Shown in pieces: positions 1 to 11,433 of a DNA stretch of 64,000 nucleotides. The DNA comes from Nematostella vectensis (Eukaryota > Cnidaria > Anthozoa > Actiniaria > Edwardsiidae): contig NC_064045.1 in NCBI RefSeq assembly GCF_932526225.1, forward strand, positions 9,108,022 to 9,172,021. Reading direction: 5' to 3'. Numbering within the stretch: the first letter of the stretch is position 1; each line of letters opens with the position of its first letter. The translations under genes were made by a program, and so were the position numbers. The notes beneath the pieces are model-generated. The model ran no database searches. It had not been told where the DNA came from and saw only the letters and a list, made by a program, of their open reading frames with translations.

Positions 1-1108
1 CCTCTTTTACTTATTAAAAACTTTGAAATTTTTATTAGAACTGTGTACCTTTTATTAGAAACTGTGTACTTTTTATTCGAAATTTTCTACTTTTTATTAA
101 AAATGTTGCCTTTTTTATCAGAAACGTGAATTCTTTTATGAGAAATTGTGCACTTTTTATTAGAAACTGTATATTTTTTTAGAAACTTTGTACTTTTAAT
201 TAGAAAATGGGCATTTTTTATTAGGAATTGTGCACTTTTTTTTAGAAACTATGTGCTTTTTATTAAAAACTGTGTACTTTTAATTAGAAACTGTGTATTT
301 TTTATTAGAACTGTGTACCTTTTATTAGAAACTGTGTACTTTTTATTCGAAATTTTCTACTTTTTATTAAAAATGTTGCCTTTTTTATCAGAAACGTGAA
401 TTCTTTTATGAGAAATTGTGCACTTTTTATTAGAAACTGTATATTTTTTTAGAAACTTTGTACTTTTAATTAGAAAATGGGCATTTTTTTATTAGGAATT
501 GTGCACTTTTTATTAGAAACTATGTGCTTTTTATTAAAAACTGTGTACTTTTAATTAGAAACTGTGTATTTTTTATTAGAACTGTGTACCTTTTATTAGA
601 AACTGTGTACTTTTTATTCGAAATTTTCTACTTTTTATTAAAAATGTTGCCTTTTTTTATCAGAAACGTGAATTCTTTTATGAGAAATTGTGCACTTTTT
701 ATTAGAAACTGTGTACTTTTTTAGAAACTGTGTACTTTTTATTAGAAAATGGGCATTTTTTATTAGGAATTGTGCACTTTTTATTAGAAACTATGTGCTT
801 TTTTTTAAAAACTGTGTACTTTTAATTAGAAACTGTGTATTTTTTTATTAGAAACTGTGTACTTTTTATTAGAAACTGTGTACTTTTAATTAGAAACTGT
901 GTATTTTTTTATTAGAAACTGTGTACTTTTTATTAGAAACTGTGTACTTTTTATTAGAAATTGTGCACTTTCTATTAGAAACTGTGTACTTTTTTATTAG
1001 AAACTGTGTACTTTTTATAAGAAATTGTGCACTTTTTTTATCAGAAACTGTGTACTTTTTTATAAGAAACTATGTACTTTTTATTATAAACTGTGTACTT
1101 TTTACAGA
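1..1108. repeat. Tandem array, about 21-bp unit with higher-order periodicity
   Basis: The stretch is a degenerate AT-rich array with a unit of about 21 bp, roughly AGAAACTGTGTACTTTTTAT. A larger block recurs: the variant reading TAGAACTGTGTACC appears near 33, 304 and 576, giving a higher-order period of about 271 bp. The array begins before the window and ends near 1108. It lies 3' of the last EXOC6 exon seen here, so it is intronic on the minus strand. Open frames across it are low-complexity and not coding. Nothing else is visible between 1109 and 1280. Confidence 0.9.
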
Positions 1109-1280
1109 GCTGCAACTCAATTATTTCAGAAAAGGGATCTTTCAGGTGTAAGAATTGCTGTTGACCACACCCAAAGTGCTATCCCTGAGGTAAAAATTGA
1201 TTTTGCCAATGATCCCCCCTGTTTCCATGGGAGTCCCCCCTGGTTCCTACATATTTACTGTACATATGCAGTTGGTCTAC

Positions 1281-4200
1281 CTCTCTTAATTTCTCATCAG
1301 CGTGTGGAAAATCTGCAAGTATTCGATAGTACACATCTTTATCATCACAGTGGATGGGTGTATAATTGTCTTCTTCAAGAATCTTTCTGTAGATTTGACA
1401 AAGTAAAGCAAAACAGTTAATGCATATAAAAAAGGTCTCCACACGGCATGCTTAATCACAAATAACAATCATTATGTAAATCTGCATCTGTCAAGCTACC
1501 ATAGTTCAGGTCACTAATATTATGGTAAATTGCTTTTGCTAAAGAAAATGTAAAGCAAGATAAGTTTCTATCTATAAATTAAAGGGCAATTATGTTGACC
1601 AGTTTTCAAAATTCAGTTCACATGCTTGTCTTTATTTTCATTGTTATGTGTTATTATTTTGTCTAACAACAAGCAGCAATTGTTATTTTCATTGTTATTT
1701 GTTATTATTTTGTCTAACAACAAGCAGCAATGACACAAACTTCTCCAAACAAGGAAACACCTGAATTTTAAATATGGTATTTCCATTGTTCTATCCAAGT
1801 ACTTACTTGAAAACACTCTCCCAATCCTTGCTCAATGTCTCATTGTACTGATTTCTGAAAAAGAGACAAAATAGGAACAGCTACATCTAGTAACATAGAA
1901 AAACCCAGCTAACAGTGATTGCTTCAGCTAACACTGATTTTACCTCATTTCTAAGAGGACATCGTAGATGGGATTTACATTTAGACCATAACCCTGTTGA
2001 AATGGCAAAACACAGATAAGGCATAAGGTAACAATCTAAATGCGCTGAGCAAGGTAACAATCTAAATGGACTGAGCAAGGTAACAATACAAATGGGCTAA
2101 GCAAGGTATGTAACAATCTAAATGGGCTAAGCAAGGTAACAATCTAAATGGGGTGAGCAAGGTAACAATCCAAATAGGTGAGCAAGGTAACAATCCAAAT
2201 GGGTGAGCAAGGTAACAATCCAAATGGGGTGAGCAAGGTAACAATCTAAATGGGCCGAGCAAGGTAATACTCTAAATGGGCTGAGCAAGGTAACAATCTA
2301 AATGGGCTGAGCAAGGTAACAATCTAAATGGGCTGAGCAAGGTAACAATCCAAATGGGCTGAGCAAGGTACAATCTAAATGGGCTGAGCAAAGTAACAAT
2401 CCAAATGGAGTGAGGAAGGTAACAATCCAAATGGGGTGAGCAAGGTAACAATCTAAGTGGGCTAAGCAAGGTAACAATCCAAATGGAGTGAGGAAGGTAA
2501 CAATCTAAATGGGCTGAGCAAGGTAACAATCTAAATGGGATGAGCAAGGTAACAATCCAAATGGTGAGCAAGGTAACAATCCAAATGGGGTGAGCAAGGT
2601 AACAATCTAAATGGGCCGAGCAAGGTAATACTCTAAATGGGCTGAGCAAAGTAACAATCTAAATGGGCTGAGCAAGGTAACAATCCAAATGGGGTGAGGA
2701 AGGTAACAATCTAAATGGGCTGAGCAAGGTAATACTCTAAATGGGCTGAGCAAGGTAACAATCCAAATGGTGAACAAGGTACAGTAACAATCCAAATGGG
2801 GTGAGCAAGGTAAAAAACCAAATGGGGTGAGCAAGGTAACAATCTAAAAGGGCTGAGCAAGGTAACAATCCAAATGGAGTGAGAAAGGTAACAATCTAAA
2901 TGGGCTGAGCAAGGCAATACCTTGAAATGGGCTGAGCAAGGTAACACTCTAAAAGGGTTAATCAAGGTAACAATCCAAATGGGCTGAGCAAGGTTAATGT
3001 CCCACTGATATCCTGGGTGTGATAGTGAATTATGGATTGAGCAAATGGGCTGAGCAAGGTTAATGTCCCACTGATATCCTGGGTGTGATAGTGAATGATG
3101 AAAATTATTCTACTAGATGTACCATACCACTTACTGAAAGAGTGTGGCAAAACCATACAATCAGCTCCTTGACTTGCAGAAGAAGGGAGGCCTCCTTACA
3201 GTAGGCCTAATAACAATGGATAACATGCTTACAGTAGGCCTAATAACAATGGATAACATGCTTACAGTAGGCCTAAAAACAATGGATAACATGCTTACAG
3301 TAGGCCTAATAAAAATGGATAACATGCTTATTGTAGGCCTATAAAAATGGATAACATGCTTACAGTAGGCCTAATAACAATGGATAACATGCTTACAGTA
3401 GGCCTAATAATAATGGATAATATGCTTACAGTAGGCCTAATAACAATGGATAACATGCTTATAGTAGGCCTAATAACAATGGATAACATGCTTACAGTAG
3501 GCCTATAAAAATGGATATGCTTACAGTAGGCCTATAAAAATGGATAACATGCTTATTGTAGGCCTATAAAAATGGATAACATGCTTATAGTAGGCCTAAT
3601 AACAATGGATAACATGCTTACAGTAGGCCTAATAACAATGGATAACATGCTTACAGTAGGCCTAATAACAATGGATAACATGCTTACAGTAGGCCTAATA
3701 ACAATGGATGAAATGCTTACAGTAGGCCTAATAACAATGGATAACATGCTTACAGTAGGCCTAATAACAATCGATGACATGCTTACAGTAGGCCTAATAA
3801 CAATGGATAACATGCTTACAGTAGGCCTAATAACAATGGATAATATGCTTACAATAGGCCTAATAACAATGGATAACATGCTTATAGTAGGCCTAATAAC
3901 AATGGATAACATGCTAACAGTAGGCCTATAAAAATGGATATGCTTACAGTAGGCCTATAAAAATGAATAACATGCTTATTGTAGGCCTATAAAAATGGAT
4001 AACATGCTTACAGTAGGCCTAATAACAATGGATAACATGCTTACAGTAGGCCTAATAACAATGGATGACATGCTTACAGTAGGCCTAATAACAATGGATA
4101 ACATGCTTACAGTAGGCCTAATAACAATGGATAACATGCTTACAGTAGGCCTAATAACAATGGATGACATGCTTACAGTAGGCCTAATAACAATGGATGA

Positions 4201-7200
4201 CATGCTTACAGTAGGCCTAAAAACAATGGATGACATGCTTACAGTAGGCCTAATAACAATGGATAACATGCTTACAGTAGGCCTAATAACAATGGATAAC
4301 ATGCTTACAGTAGGCCTAATAACAATGGATAACATGCTTATAGTAGGCCTAATAACAATGGATAACATGCTTACAGTAGGCCTAATAACAACGGATAACA
4401 TGCTTACAGTAGGCCTAATAACAATGGATGACATGCTTACAGTAGGCCTAATAACAATGGATAACATGCTTACAGTAGGCCTAATAACAATGGATGACAT
4501 GCTTACAGTAGGCCTAATAACAATGGATAACATGCTTACAGTAGGCCTAATAAGAATGGATAACATGCTTACAGTAGGCCTAATAACAATGGATAAAACA
4601 TGTTTACAGTAGGCCTAATAACAATGGATAACATGCTTATAGTAGGCCTAATAACAATGGATAACATGCTTATAGTAGGCCTAATAACAATGGATAACAT
4701 GCTTACAGTAGTCCTAATAACAATGGATAACATGCTTATAGTAGGCCTTATAAGAATGGATAGTATGCTAAGAGAGTAGGCCAAAAACAGTGGATAACAT
4801 GCTTACAGTAGGCCTAATAACAATGGATAGCATGCTTACAGTAGGCCTAATAACAATGGATAACATGCTTATAGTAGGCCTAATAACAATGGATAACATG
4901 CTTACAGTAGGCCTAATAACAATGGATAACATGCTTACAGTAGGCCTAATAACAATGGATAACATGCTTACAGTAGGCCTAATAACAATGGATGACATGC
5001 TTACAGTAGGCCTAATAACAATGGATAACATGCTTATAGTAGGCCTAATAACAATGGATAACATGCTTACAGTAGGCCTAATAACAATGGATAACATGCT
5101 TACAGTAGGCCTAATAACAATGGATAACATGCTTACAGTAGGCCTAATAACAATGGATGACATGCTTACAGTAGGCCTAATAACAATGGATAACATGCTT
5201 ACAGTAGGCCTAATAACAATGGATGACATGCTTACAGTAGGCCTAATAACAATGGATAACATGCTTACAGTAGGCCTAATAAGAATGGATAACATGCTTA
5301 CAGTAGGCCTAATAACAATGGATAACATGTTTACAGTAGGCCTAATAACAATGGATAACATGCTTATAGTAGGCCTAATAACAATGGATAACATGCTTAT
5401 AGTAGGCCTAATAACAATGGATAACATGCTTACAGTAGGCCTTATAACAATGGATAACATGCTTATAGTAGGCCTTATAAGAATGGATAGTATGCTAAGA
5501 GAGTAGGCCAAAAACAGTGGATAACATGCTACATTTTCTAACAGTTGAAGGTTTCTAATGCAGGTTACTCACAGATTGTGTTCGCAGCACTGCAGCAATT
5601 TTTGAAGATGCCATTTCCCAAAGATCATCCACTGTGGCTCTAAAAGCATTGATCAATGTTTAATTAACCCAGAAGTTTAATTAACTTCTGGGTTAATTTA
5701 TTACTGTACAGTTTTGGAACAGTATGTTTGTGCCTTACAGGTAACAGGGTTTCAAGCGAGGTGAGGGGGGAGGGGTTGTTTGGATATCTAAGAGACCATA
5801 AAGTGGCCTGATGCACCATTTATTTAAACCTGTAGGGATGAGTAACCTTAAAACAATGCAATGGTAAGGGATCTACTTTTCAAGCCAGATGTCCTTGATT
5901 TTGTACACTTTGTCCCATCTTTTATCACATTTGAGTGTCTTGGGACATGGATAAGCCCCTGGTGACACTTGCCTGTACACTGATGATTGTCTTTATCTAC
6001 TTTACACCTGGATTCATGATGCTGAACCATCATTCTCCAGAAGCCTATTTTATTAATGCATGAACTTTTGAAATCCCAATACAATAAAATGTCTTACCTT
6101 GTCACTAAACCTTTTGTTGTGTGCCAAATGGTGTCCTCCACAACAAAAAAACCTGTAAAAAGTAGATAATATAAGGAGCTGACCTGAAATGGAGATGGCG
6201 ATCATAGATGGGAGGTCATACTGTATACTGTAGCTTTACACACGAGGGGAATGTATCATAGATGGAAGGTCATACTGTATACTGTAGCTTTACACATGAG
6301 GGGAATGTATCAGAGATGGGACGTCATACTGTATACTGTAGCTTTACATACGAGGGGAATATATCAGAGATGGGAGGTCATACTGTATACTGTAGCTTTA
6401 CACATGAGGGGAATGTATCAGAGATGGGACGTCATACTGTATACTGTAGCTTTACATACGAGGGGAATATATCAGAGATGGGAGGTCATACTGTATACTG
6501 TAGCTTTACACATAAGGGGAATGTATCAGAGATGGGACGTCATACTGTACACTGTAGCTTTACATACGAGGGGAATATATCATAGATGGAAGGTCATACT
6601 GTATACTAGAGAAATGTATCAGAGATGGGAACGTCATACTGTATACTGTAGCTTTACATACGAGGGGAATATATCAGAGATGGGAGGTCATACTGTATAC
6701 TATAGCTTTACACATAAGAGAAATGTATCATAGATGGAAGGTCATACTGTACACTGTAGCTTTAAACACGGGGGGAATATATCAGAGATGGGAGGTCATA
6801 CTTTATACTGTACACATGAGGGGAATGTATCAGAGATGGGAGTTCATACTGTATACTGTAGCTTTACACACGAGGGGAATGTATCAGATATGGAAGGTCA
6901 AACTGTAGCTTTACACATGAGGGGAATAGGAATCAAATCTCACCCAACAATCTGGTGAAAGTAAGCTCGGTATGCTTCTAAAGACTCATCCTAGAGAGGA
7001 AAACAAAGAGAATATCATAGTTTGTTTTACAAGGGTAAGGATTTGACTGCAGGTAAATGTCAACAGACATATAATGTTAGCTAGGGATATGCACAAGAAC
7101 TTTGGGGCTTTTAAGTTGCGTTTACAGTAGCATAATACATATTTTTCTCCTGAGTTGAGAAAAAAACTAAATGACTGAAAAATGTGGCAGCCCTTTTACA

Positions 7201-8227
7201 AGAACGAGAACCCAAAAATGGTCCGAGTCCTCACCATGGTGCCATGGTTGGGCTGTAAGGCCAGTCTTGCCTGCTTTCGCCTCTGCTTTCGGTAGTAAGC
7301 CTCAAATGTCTCCCGCTCGCCCTGGTTAAGGTATGGTGTAAGAATTTTGTAAGTTTTTAAAAGGAATAAAAGGGTAAAAATATATGTGGTAAAACAGTAC
7401 TGTATATCAATTAAAACATTACTAACTACAGTGAGCTAAAACCCAGAAAAAAATAGTTGGATTATCAGGCAATTTTACCCCAAACAACGGGTCACCACTG
7501 TTGAGTCAGGGAAAGTTCATTTATCATCCCGAGGGGGGGCGTGAAGATACTCTGTGGGGGAGGGGGGGGGGGGGTGGGGCTCAATAAATTTCTGTGGTCT
7601 AATGGGGCGGCGTCGAAAGTGTAGGAATTTAAAAAGGGAGTCATTGATTTCTTTTTTTTAATTTGACCAAGTGTCAACTCAGACTTGGTTCAACGAGTCT
7701 CCGTTTCAGGGCAGGTTTTTTTGGCATGCACAATCCAGGAGTCTAGGCCACATTTTACCTATGCAATGCAAACCTGTATACACCCTATATACCTTTTTTT
7801 CATGGTTTCTGCAATATGATATTTATGAAATGTTTATGTTCCATATTTAAAATCTGGCCAGGTGCATTACCAGAATTCTTGTTAAAAATAATTTGCTCAA
7901 GTACAGTATATGCTACTTACCACCTACAGTGTATGATGACACCTGCAGACTGGGTATCTTTTACCATCCCAAGCTATGAGCCTGGTTATGCACCACTTAC
8001 CACAACAGTGTAGATGTGATGACCCTGCAGACTGGGTATCTTTTACCATCCCAAGCTATGAGCCTGGTTATGCACCACTTACCACAGATGACACCTGCAG
8101 ACTGGGTATCTTTTACCATCCCAAGCTATGAGCCTGGTTATATGCCACTTACCACAACAGTGTAGATATGATGACACCTGTAGACTGGAGAAAAGTCGAC
8201 GATGTCCATTGCTGACTGGTCAAGCTC
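1281..8227 (-). CDS. EXOC6: Exocyst complex component 6 (Sec15), internal exons, partial gene
   Basis: Sec15/EXOC6 is the exocyst subunit that links Rab-bearing secretory vesicles to the plasma-membrane tether. Nine minus-strand exons with GT-AG sites are visible, in transcript order: 8153-8227, 7235-7321, 6944-6990, 6098-6152, 5573-5639, 3135-3194, 1944-1993, 1807-1854 and 1281-1386. Their translations follow the family order: IVDFSPVYRCHHIYTV; RETFEAYYRKQRRKQARL; AYRAYFHQIVG; FFVVEDTIWHTTKGLV; DDLWEMASSKIAAVLRT; LQVKELIVWFCHTLS; GYGLNVNPIYDVLLEM; NQYNETLSKDWESVF; KKILEEDNYTPIH. All phases join except at 6098-6152, where a run of seven A residues (6145-6151) gives one base too many for the conserved frame. 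This is probably a homopolymer error or a recent indel. The C-terminal exons lie before the window start. The N-terminal roughly 290 residues expected for the family were not found up to 15.5 kb. The introns are almost wholly tandem repeats. Confidence 0.88.
2028..3110. repeat. 26-bp tandem array in an EXOC6 intron
   Basis: About 37 degenerate copies of a 26-bp unit (AAGGTAACAATCTAAATGGG plus CTGAGC) run from about 2028 to 2995. They are followed by two copies of a roughly 65-bp unit starting AAGGTTAATGTCCCACTG near 2991 and 3056. The array fills nearly all of the intron between EXOC6 exons 3135-3194 and 1944-1993. Minus-strand open frames here encode a repeated LLPCSAHLDCY-like peptide, which is a by-product of the repeat. 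Confidence 0.92.
3195..5530. repeat. 33-bp satellite, about 70 copies, starting at an EXOC6 splice acceptor
   Basis: The unit is 33 bp, starting ACAGTAGGCCTAATAACAAT and ending GGATAACATGCTT, repeated about 70 times with few substitutions. Because 33 is divisible by three, long frames stay open on both strands (11-residue period around MDNMLTVGL and around LSIVIRPTVSM). They have no other coding character. On the minus strand each unit ends in a pyrimidine-containing stretch then CTACTGTAAG, which resembles a splice acceptor. The first unit supplies the actual acceptor of EXOC6 exon 3135-3194. An internal AGGCCT palindrome is present in every unit. Confidence 0.95.
5662..5698. other. Perfect 16-bp inverted repeat next to an EXOC6 acceptor
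   Basis: The left arm 5662-5677 (AATTAACCCAGAAGTT) and right arm 5683-5698 are exact reverse complements around a 5-base loop. In transcript orientation the hairpin sits about 23 nt upstream of the acceptor of exon 5573-5639, where a branch point is expected. It could be a small mobile-element remnant or simply a chance palindrome. No function is shown. Confidence 0.6.
6195..6925. repeat. 54-bp tandem array in an EXOC6 intron
   Basis: About 13 copies of a 54-bp unit built around GGTCATACTGTATACTGTAG and CTTTACACATGAGGGGAATG. Two sub-variants alternate (CATGAGG and TACGAGG), giving a 108-bp dimer. Several copies near 6600 and 6800 carry deletions. The array fills the intron between exons 6944-6990 and 6098-6152. 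The 54-bp period is divisible by three, which explains the open frames; they are not considered coding. Confidence 0.93.
7930..8152. repeat. Tandem copies of the 3' edge and donor of EXOC6 exon 8153-8227
   Basis: Just downstream (in transcript sense) of exon 8153-8227 lie three further copies of its last roughly 40 bases plus the splice donor and about 50 bp of intron. On the plus strand each carries ACTTACCAC (donor complement), a CAGTGTAG-like block and GATGACACCTGCAGACTGG. The spacing is about 80 bp. The copies have drifted (deletions in the second and third), so they look like decayed pseudo-exon ends rather than functional alternative exons. Confidence 0.8.
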
Positions 8228-9719
8228 CTGTGTAACAATATTCATGACGGTAAATGAATAGCACTTGTACAATATTGATGACGGTAAATGAATAGCATTT
8301 GTACTACATTCCAGATGTTTTGGCGTTCTTCTGAAGAGATTCCGGTTCCTTCAAACAGTGCCTAACATAGGTATGTTCTGCTCTCTGTACACCTATCTGT
8401 CTCTTGTACACCAATCTGTCTCTAGTACACCTATCTGTCTCTTGTATATTTCATTAAAAGGTTCCAACAGCAAATGGCAATTACCAAATGGCAGCAGTTC
8501 TACGACCGAAAGGTGCTTATGGGTGGTAAATAAACTCAAGCAATGTCAGAACCATATATTTACATTTAATGTATAAACGCTGCCCTTTAATATATATGTA
8601 TATATTTTTTAATTTGAAGCAAATACATTGGGATCCATGGGTCCTTTGGGTCGTAGAACTTTCATTTGTCAATCGCCTTTGCCGTTTGCAATGACAACGT
8701 CTTTTGAAAGGGTGTATGTAGGGGTATTATGTGGCATTTGGGAGTAAGGTTACTATCTATTCCTCAGGTAACCTGGCGTTAATGGATTTCCTGAATGTGG
8801 GTTAACTTATTTCTGACCGCGGTAGTCCTGGGTCACAACACGCTTGGAGGCCGTTTGGGTTTGCGATAATCTTTACGTCTCGAACCGCAGCCGTCTTATT
8901 GCACCCTCAGAACATGCTAGTGATGATGGCTGATAAATATCTCATCATCAACTGGGCGCTGTACTACGGACCCTTGAAGTCCAAGAAAAAGGCACCTTTG
9001 GGAGCGCCCGCAAAGTACGCTGGATCCTCGAGCATGAGAACAAGGAGACTAGGAATGGCATATGTCGTCGTTTGAATATGTTCTGATGCTCGAAAATGAT
9101 GTTCGAAAATACCCATTTTAAATGTTGCTTGAAAATAATTATCAGTTTTAGCACATAAAAATTTGCCCGTATAACCGGTCGGGACGATTATTTTTCCAAG
9201 CAACAGCTCCAGCGCCCCAAAAAATATTCCCAGCACAACTAGTTCGACTCCACAAATTTGCCAGCAGAACCATTAGGAACGATTTTTTCCCAGCAACCGA
9301 GGGGTCTAACATTACATTTTTTTTACATTACATATTTTTATTTTCACAACACCTTCAGTATAGTATAAGGTTACAGATTTTGGGGAAAAATGGAAATGGA
9401 GCTAAGTTAGGTTAAGGTTTTCTAGTTAGCTCCTAGCCAAGGATAGTTGTTTATAATTTGTAGCGACCATTACAATACATACTAAAACAAGCAAGCAACT
9501 GACAAAAACAGCAAAACTAACAACAAAAACAAGCAATGACAGTCTTTTCTAAATTAACATCTTCCCAGCCAGCAAACAACGGGCTGCGGAACAGATCCGT
9601 ATTGTGCCCTTGCTTATGATTAGTGATGACATGTATATGATATGAGTATTCACGGCATCTTTTCCCGACAGCTGTTGGATGGCAGGGGCTTTTCCAATTA
9701 AAGCGCCATTCGCGGTTTA
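8228..9719. other. No confident gene; small local repeats
   Basis: A 34-bp direct duplication (CAATATTCATGACGGTAAAT type) occupies about 8238-8305, immediately upstream of the EXOC6 exon acceptor, and a TGTACACCTATCTGTCTC-type triplication lies near 8385-8445. A plus-strand frame of about 53 codons near 8913-9077 has no recognised family and no splice support. I looked on the minus strand for the missing EXOC6 N-terminal exons and did not find them. Confidence 0.55.
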
Positions 9720-10974
9720 GGGGGGGACTGAAGCTCCCATCATTGGGCATTTTTATCAGGCGCGTATACAGGGGGGGGGGGGGGACTGAAGCTCCCATCA
9801 TTGGGCATTTTTATCAGGCGCGTATACAGGGGGTGGGGACTGAAGCTCCCATCATTGGGCATTTTTATCAGGCGCGTATACAGGGGGGGGACTGAAGCTC
9901 CCATCATTGGGCATTTTTATCAGGCGCGTATACAGGGGGGGGGGGGGGGGGTGGGGACTGAAGCTCCTATCATTGGGCATTTTTATCAGGCGCGTATACA
10001 GGGGGGGGGGGGGGGTGGGGACTGAAGCTCCAATCATTGGGCATTTTTATCAGGCGCGTATACGGGGGGGGGGGGGGGGGGGGGTGGGGACTGAAGCTCC
10101 CATCATTGGGCATTTTTATCAGGCGCGTATACAGGGGGTGGGGACTGAAGCTCCTATCATTGGGCATTTTTATCAGGCGCGTATACAGGGGGGGGGGGGG
10201 GTGGGGACTGAAGCTCCAATCATTGGGCATTTTTATCAGGCGCGTATACGGGGGGGGGGGGGGGGGGTGGGGACTGAAGCTCCCATCATTGGGCATTTTT
10301 ATCAGGCGCGTATACAGGGGGTGGGGACTGAAGCTCCCATCATTGGGCATTTTTATCAGGCGCGTATACAGGGGGGGGGGGGGGGTGGGGACTGAAGCTC
10401 CCATCATTGGGCATTTTTATCAGGCGCGTATACAGGGGGTGGGGACTGAAGCTCCCATCATTGGGCATTTTTATCAGGCGCGTATACAGGGGGGGGGGGG
10501 TGGGGACTGAAGCTCCTATCATTGGGCATTTTTATCAGGCGCGTATACAGGGGGGGGGGGGGGTGGGGACTGAAGCTCCAATCATTGGGCATTTTTATCA
10601 GGCGCGTATACAGGGGGTGGGGACTGAAGCTCCCATCATTGGGCATTTTTATCAGGCGCGTATACAGGGGGTGGGGACTGAAGCTCCCATCATTGGGCAT
10701 TTTTATCAGGCGCGTATACAGGGGTGGGGGGGTGGGGACTGAAGCTCCTATCATTGGGCATTTTTATCAGGCGCGTATACAGGGGGGGGGGGTGGGGACT
10801 GAAGCTCCAATCATTGGGCATTTTTATCAGGCGCGTATACAGGGGGTGGGGACTGAAGCTCCCATCATTGGGCATTTTTATCAGGCGCGTATACAGGGGG
10901 GTGGGGGGTGGAGACTGAAGCTCCCATCATTGGGCATTTTTATCAGGCGCGTATACAGGGGGGGGGGGGGGGGT
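9720..10974. repeat. Minisatellite with variable poly-G spacers
   Basis: About 21 copies of a well-conserved 45-bp core (ACTGAAGCTCCCATCATTGG through GGCGCGTATACAG) are separated by G tracts from 5 to about 27 bases, sometimes with one T. The core hardly varies except at one position (CTCCCA, CTCCTA or CTCCAA), whereas the G tract length changes from unit to unit. The array ends in a unique sequence (GTGCAGGGTGCGCGCACCCC near 10973-10992) that runs to an inverted end-like block near 11095-11120. This suggests that the array grew from the end of a small transposable element. Frames on both strands are artefacts. Confidence 0.93.
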
Positions 10975-11433
10975 GCAGGGTGCGCGCACCCCACATCCCT
11001 TGGGGGCCAAAAAGTGGGTATTTTCTTATTAAGTAATCTTCAAATGTTATGCGTTTTCCATATGAAACCCATGACTGCGCATCCCCCCCTCCCCTTAGCG
11101 TATCCTGGGAATGCACCTGTTTAGTACAATACTTTGCTGGCTAGCCCTTTCCTTTATTAGTTTGGTAGATCTTGGGTAGAGCCCCCTCTCCCGCACGCAC
11201 ACTTGCACACACACGCACACACACCCATAGTACAGCACACAGTAAAGTACTCCGTACAGTAATGCCAATTCGTTTATGATTCTCACGATCGTACTATTGT
11301 CCTGCAGATTCTTCTTGCTGTGGGCTTAGTGTGGGTTGCACGATTCGGGTACCTTTGTTATCTCTACTTATGTTTAGTTCAGTTGTTATGTTATTGATGT
11401 GCTCCTCATTATCTTCCTGCCTTATACAGCATT

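Noticed and set aside
3195-5530. Long open frames on both strands (up to about 247 codons) with MDNMLTVGL or LSIVIRPTVSM periodicity
   Set aside because: They follow from a 33-bp repeat unit, divisible by three and lacking stops in several frames. They lie in an EXOC6 intron and have no splice or start evidence.
1-8152. Tandem arrays considered as possible CRISPR arrays
   Set aside because: The units are directly adjacent without unique spacers, lie in introns of an animal gene, and no cas genes are present.
8913-9077. Plus-strand frame of about 53 codons (MLVMMADKYLIINWALYYG)
   Set aside because: It looks locally protein-like but has no recognised family, no splice context and no support on either side, so it is not called.
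9801-11124. Gly-rich frames of up to 200 codons (GIFIRRVYRG period)
   Set aside because: They are produced by the poly-G minisatellite. Variable G-tract length shifts the frame from unit to unit, which is incompatible with selection on a protein.
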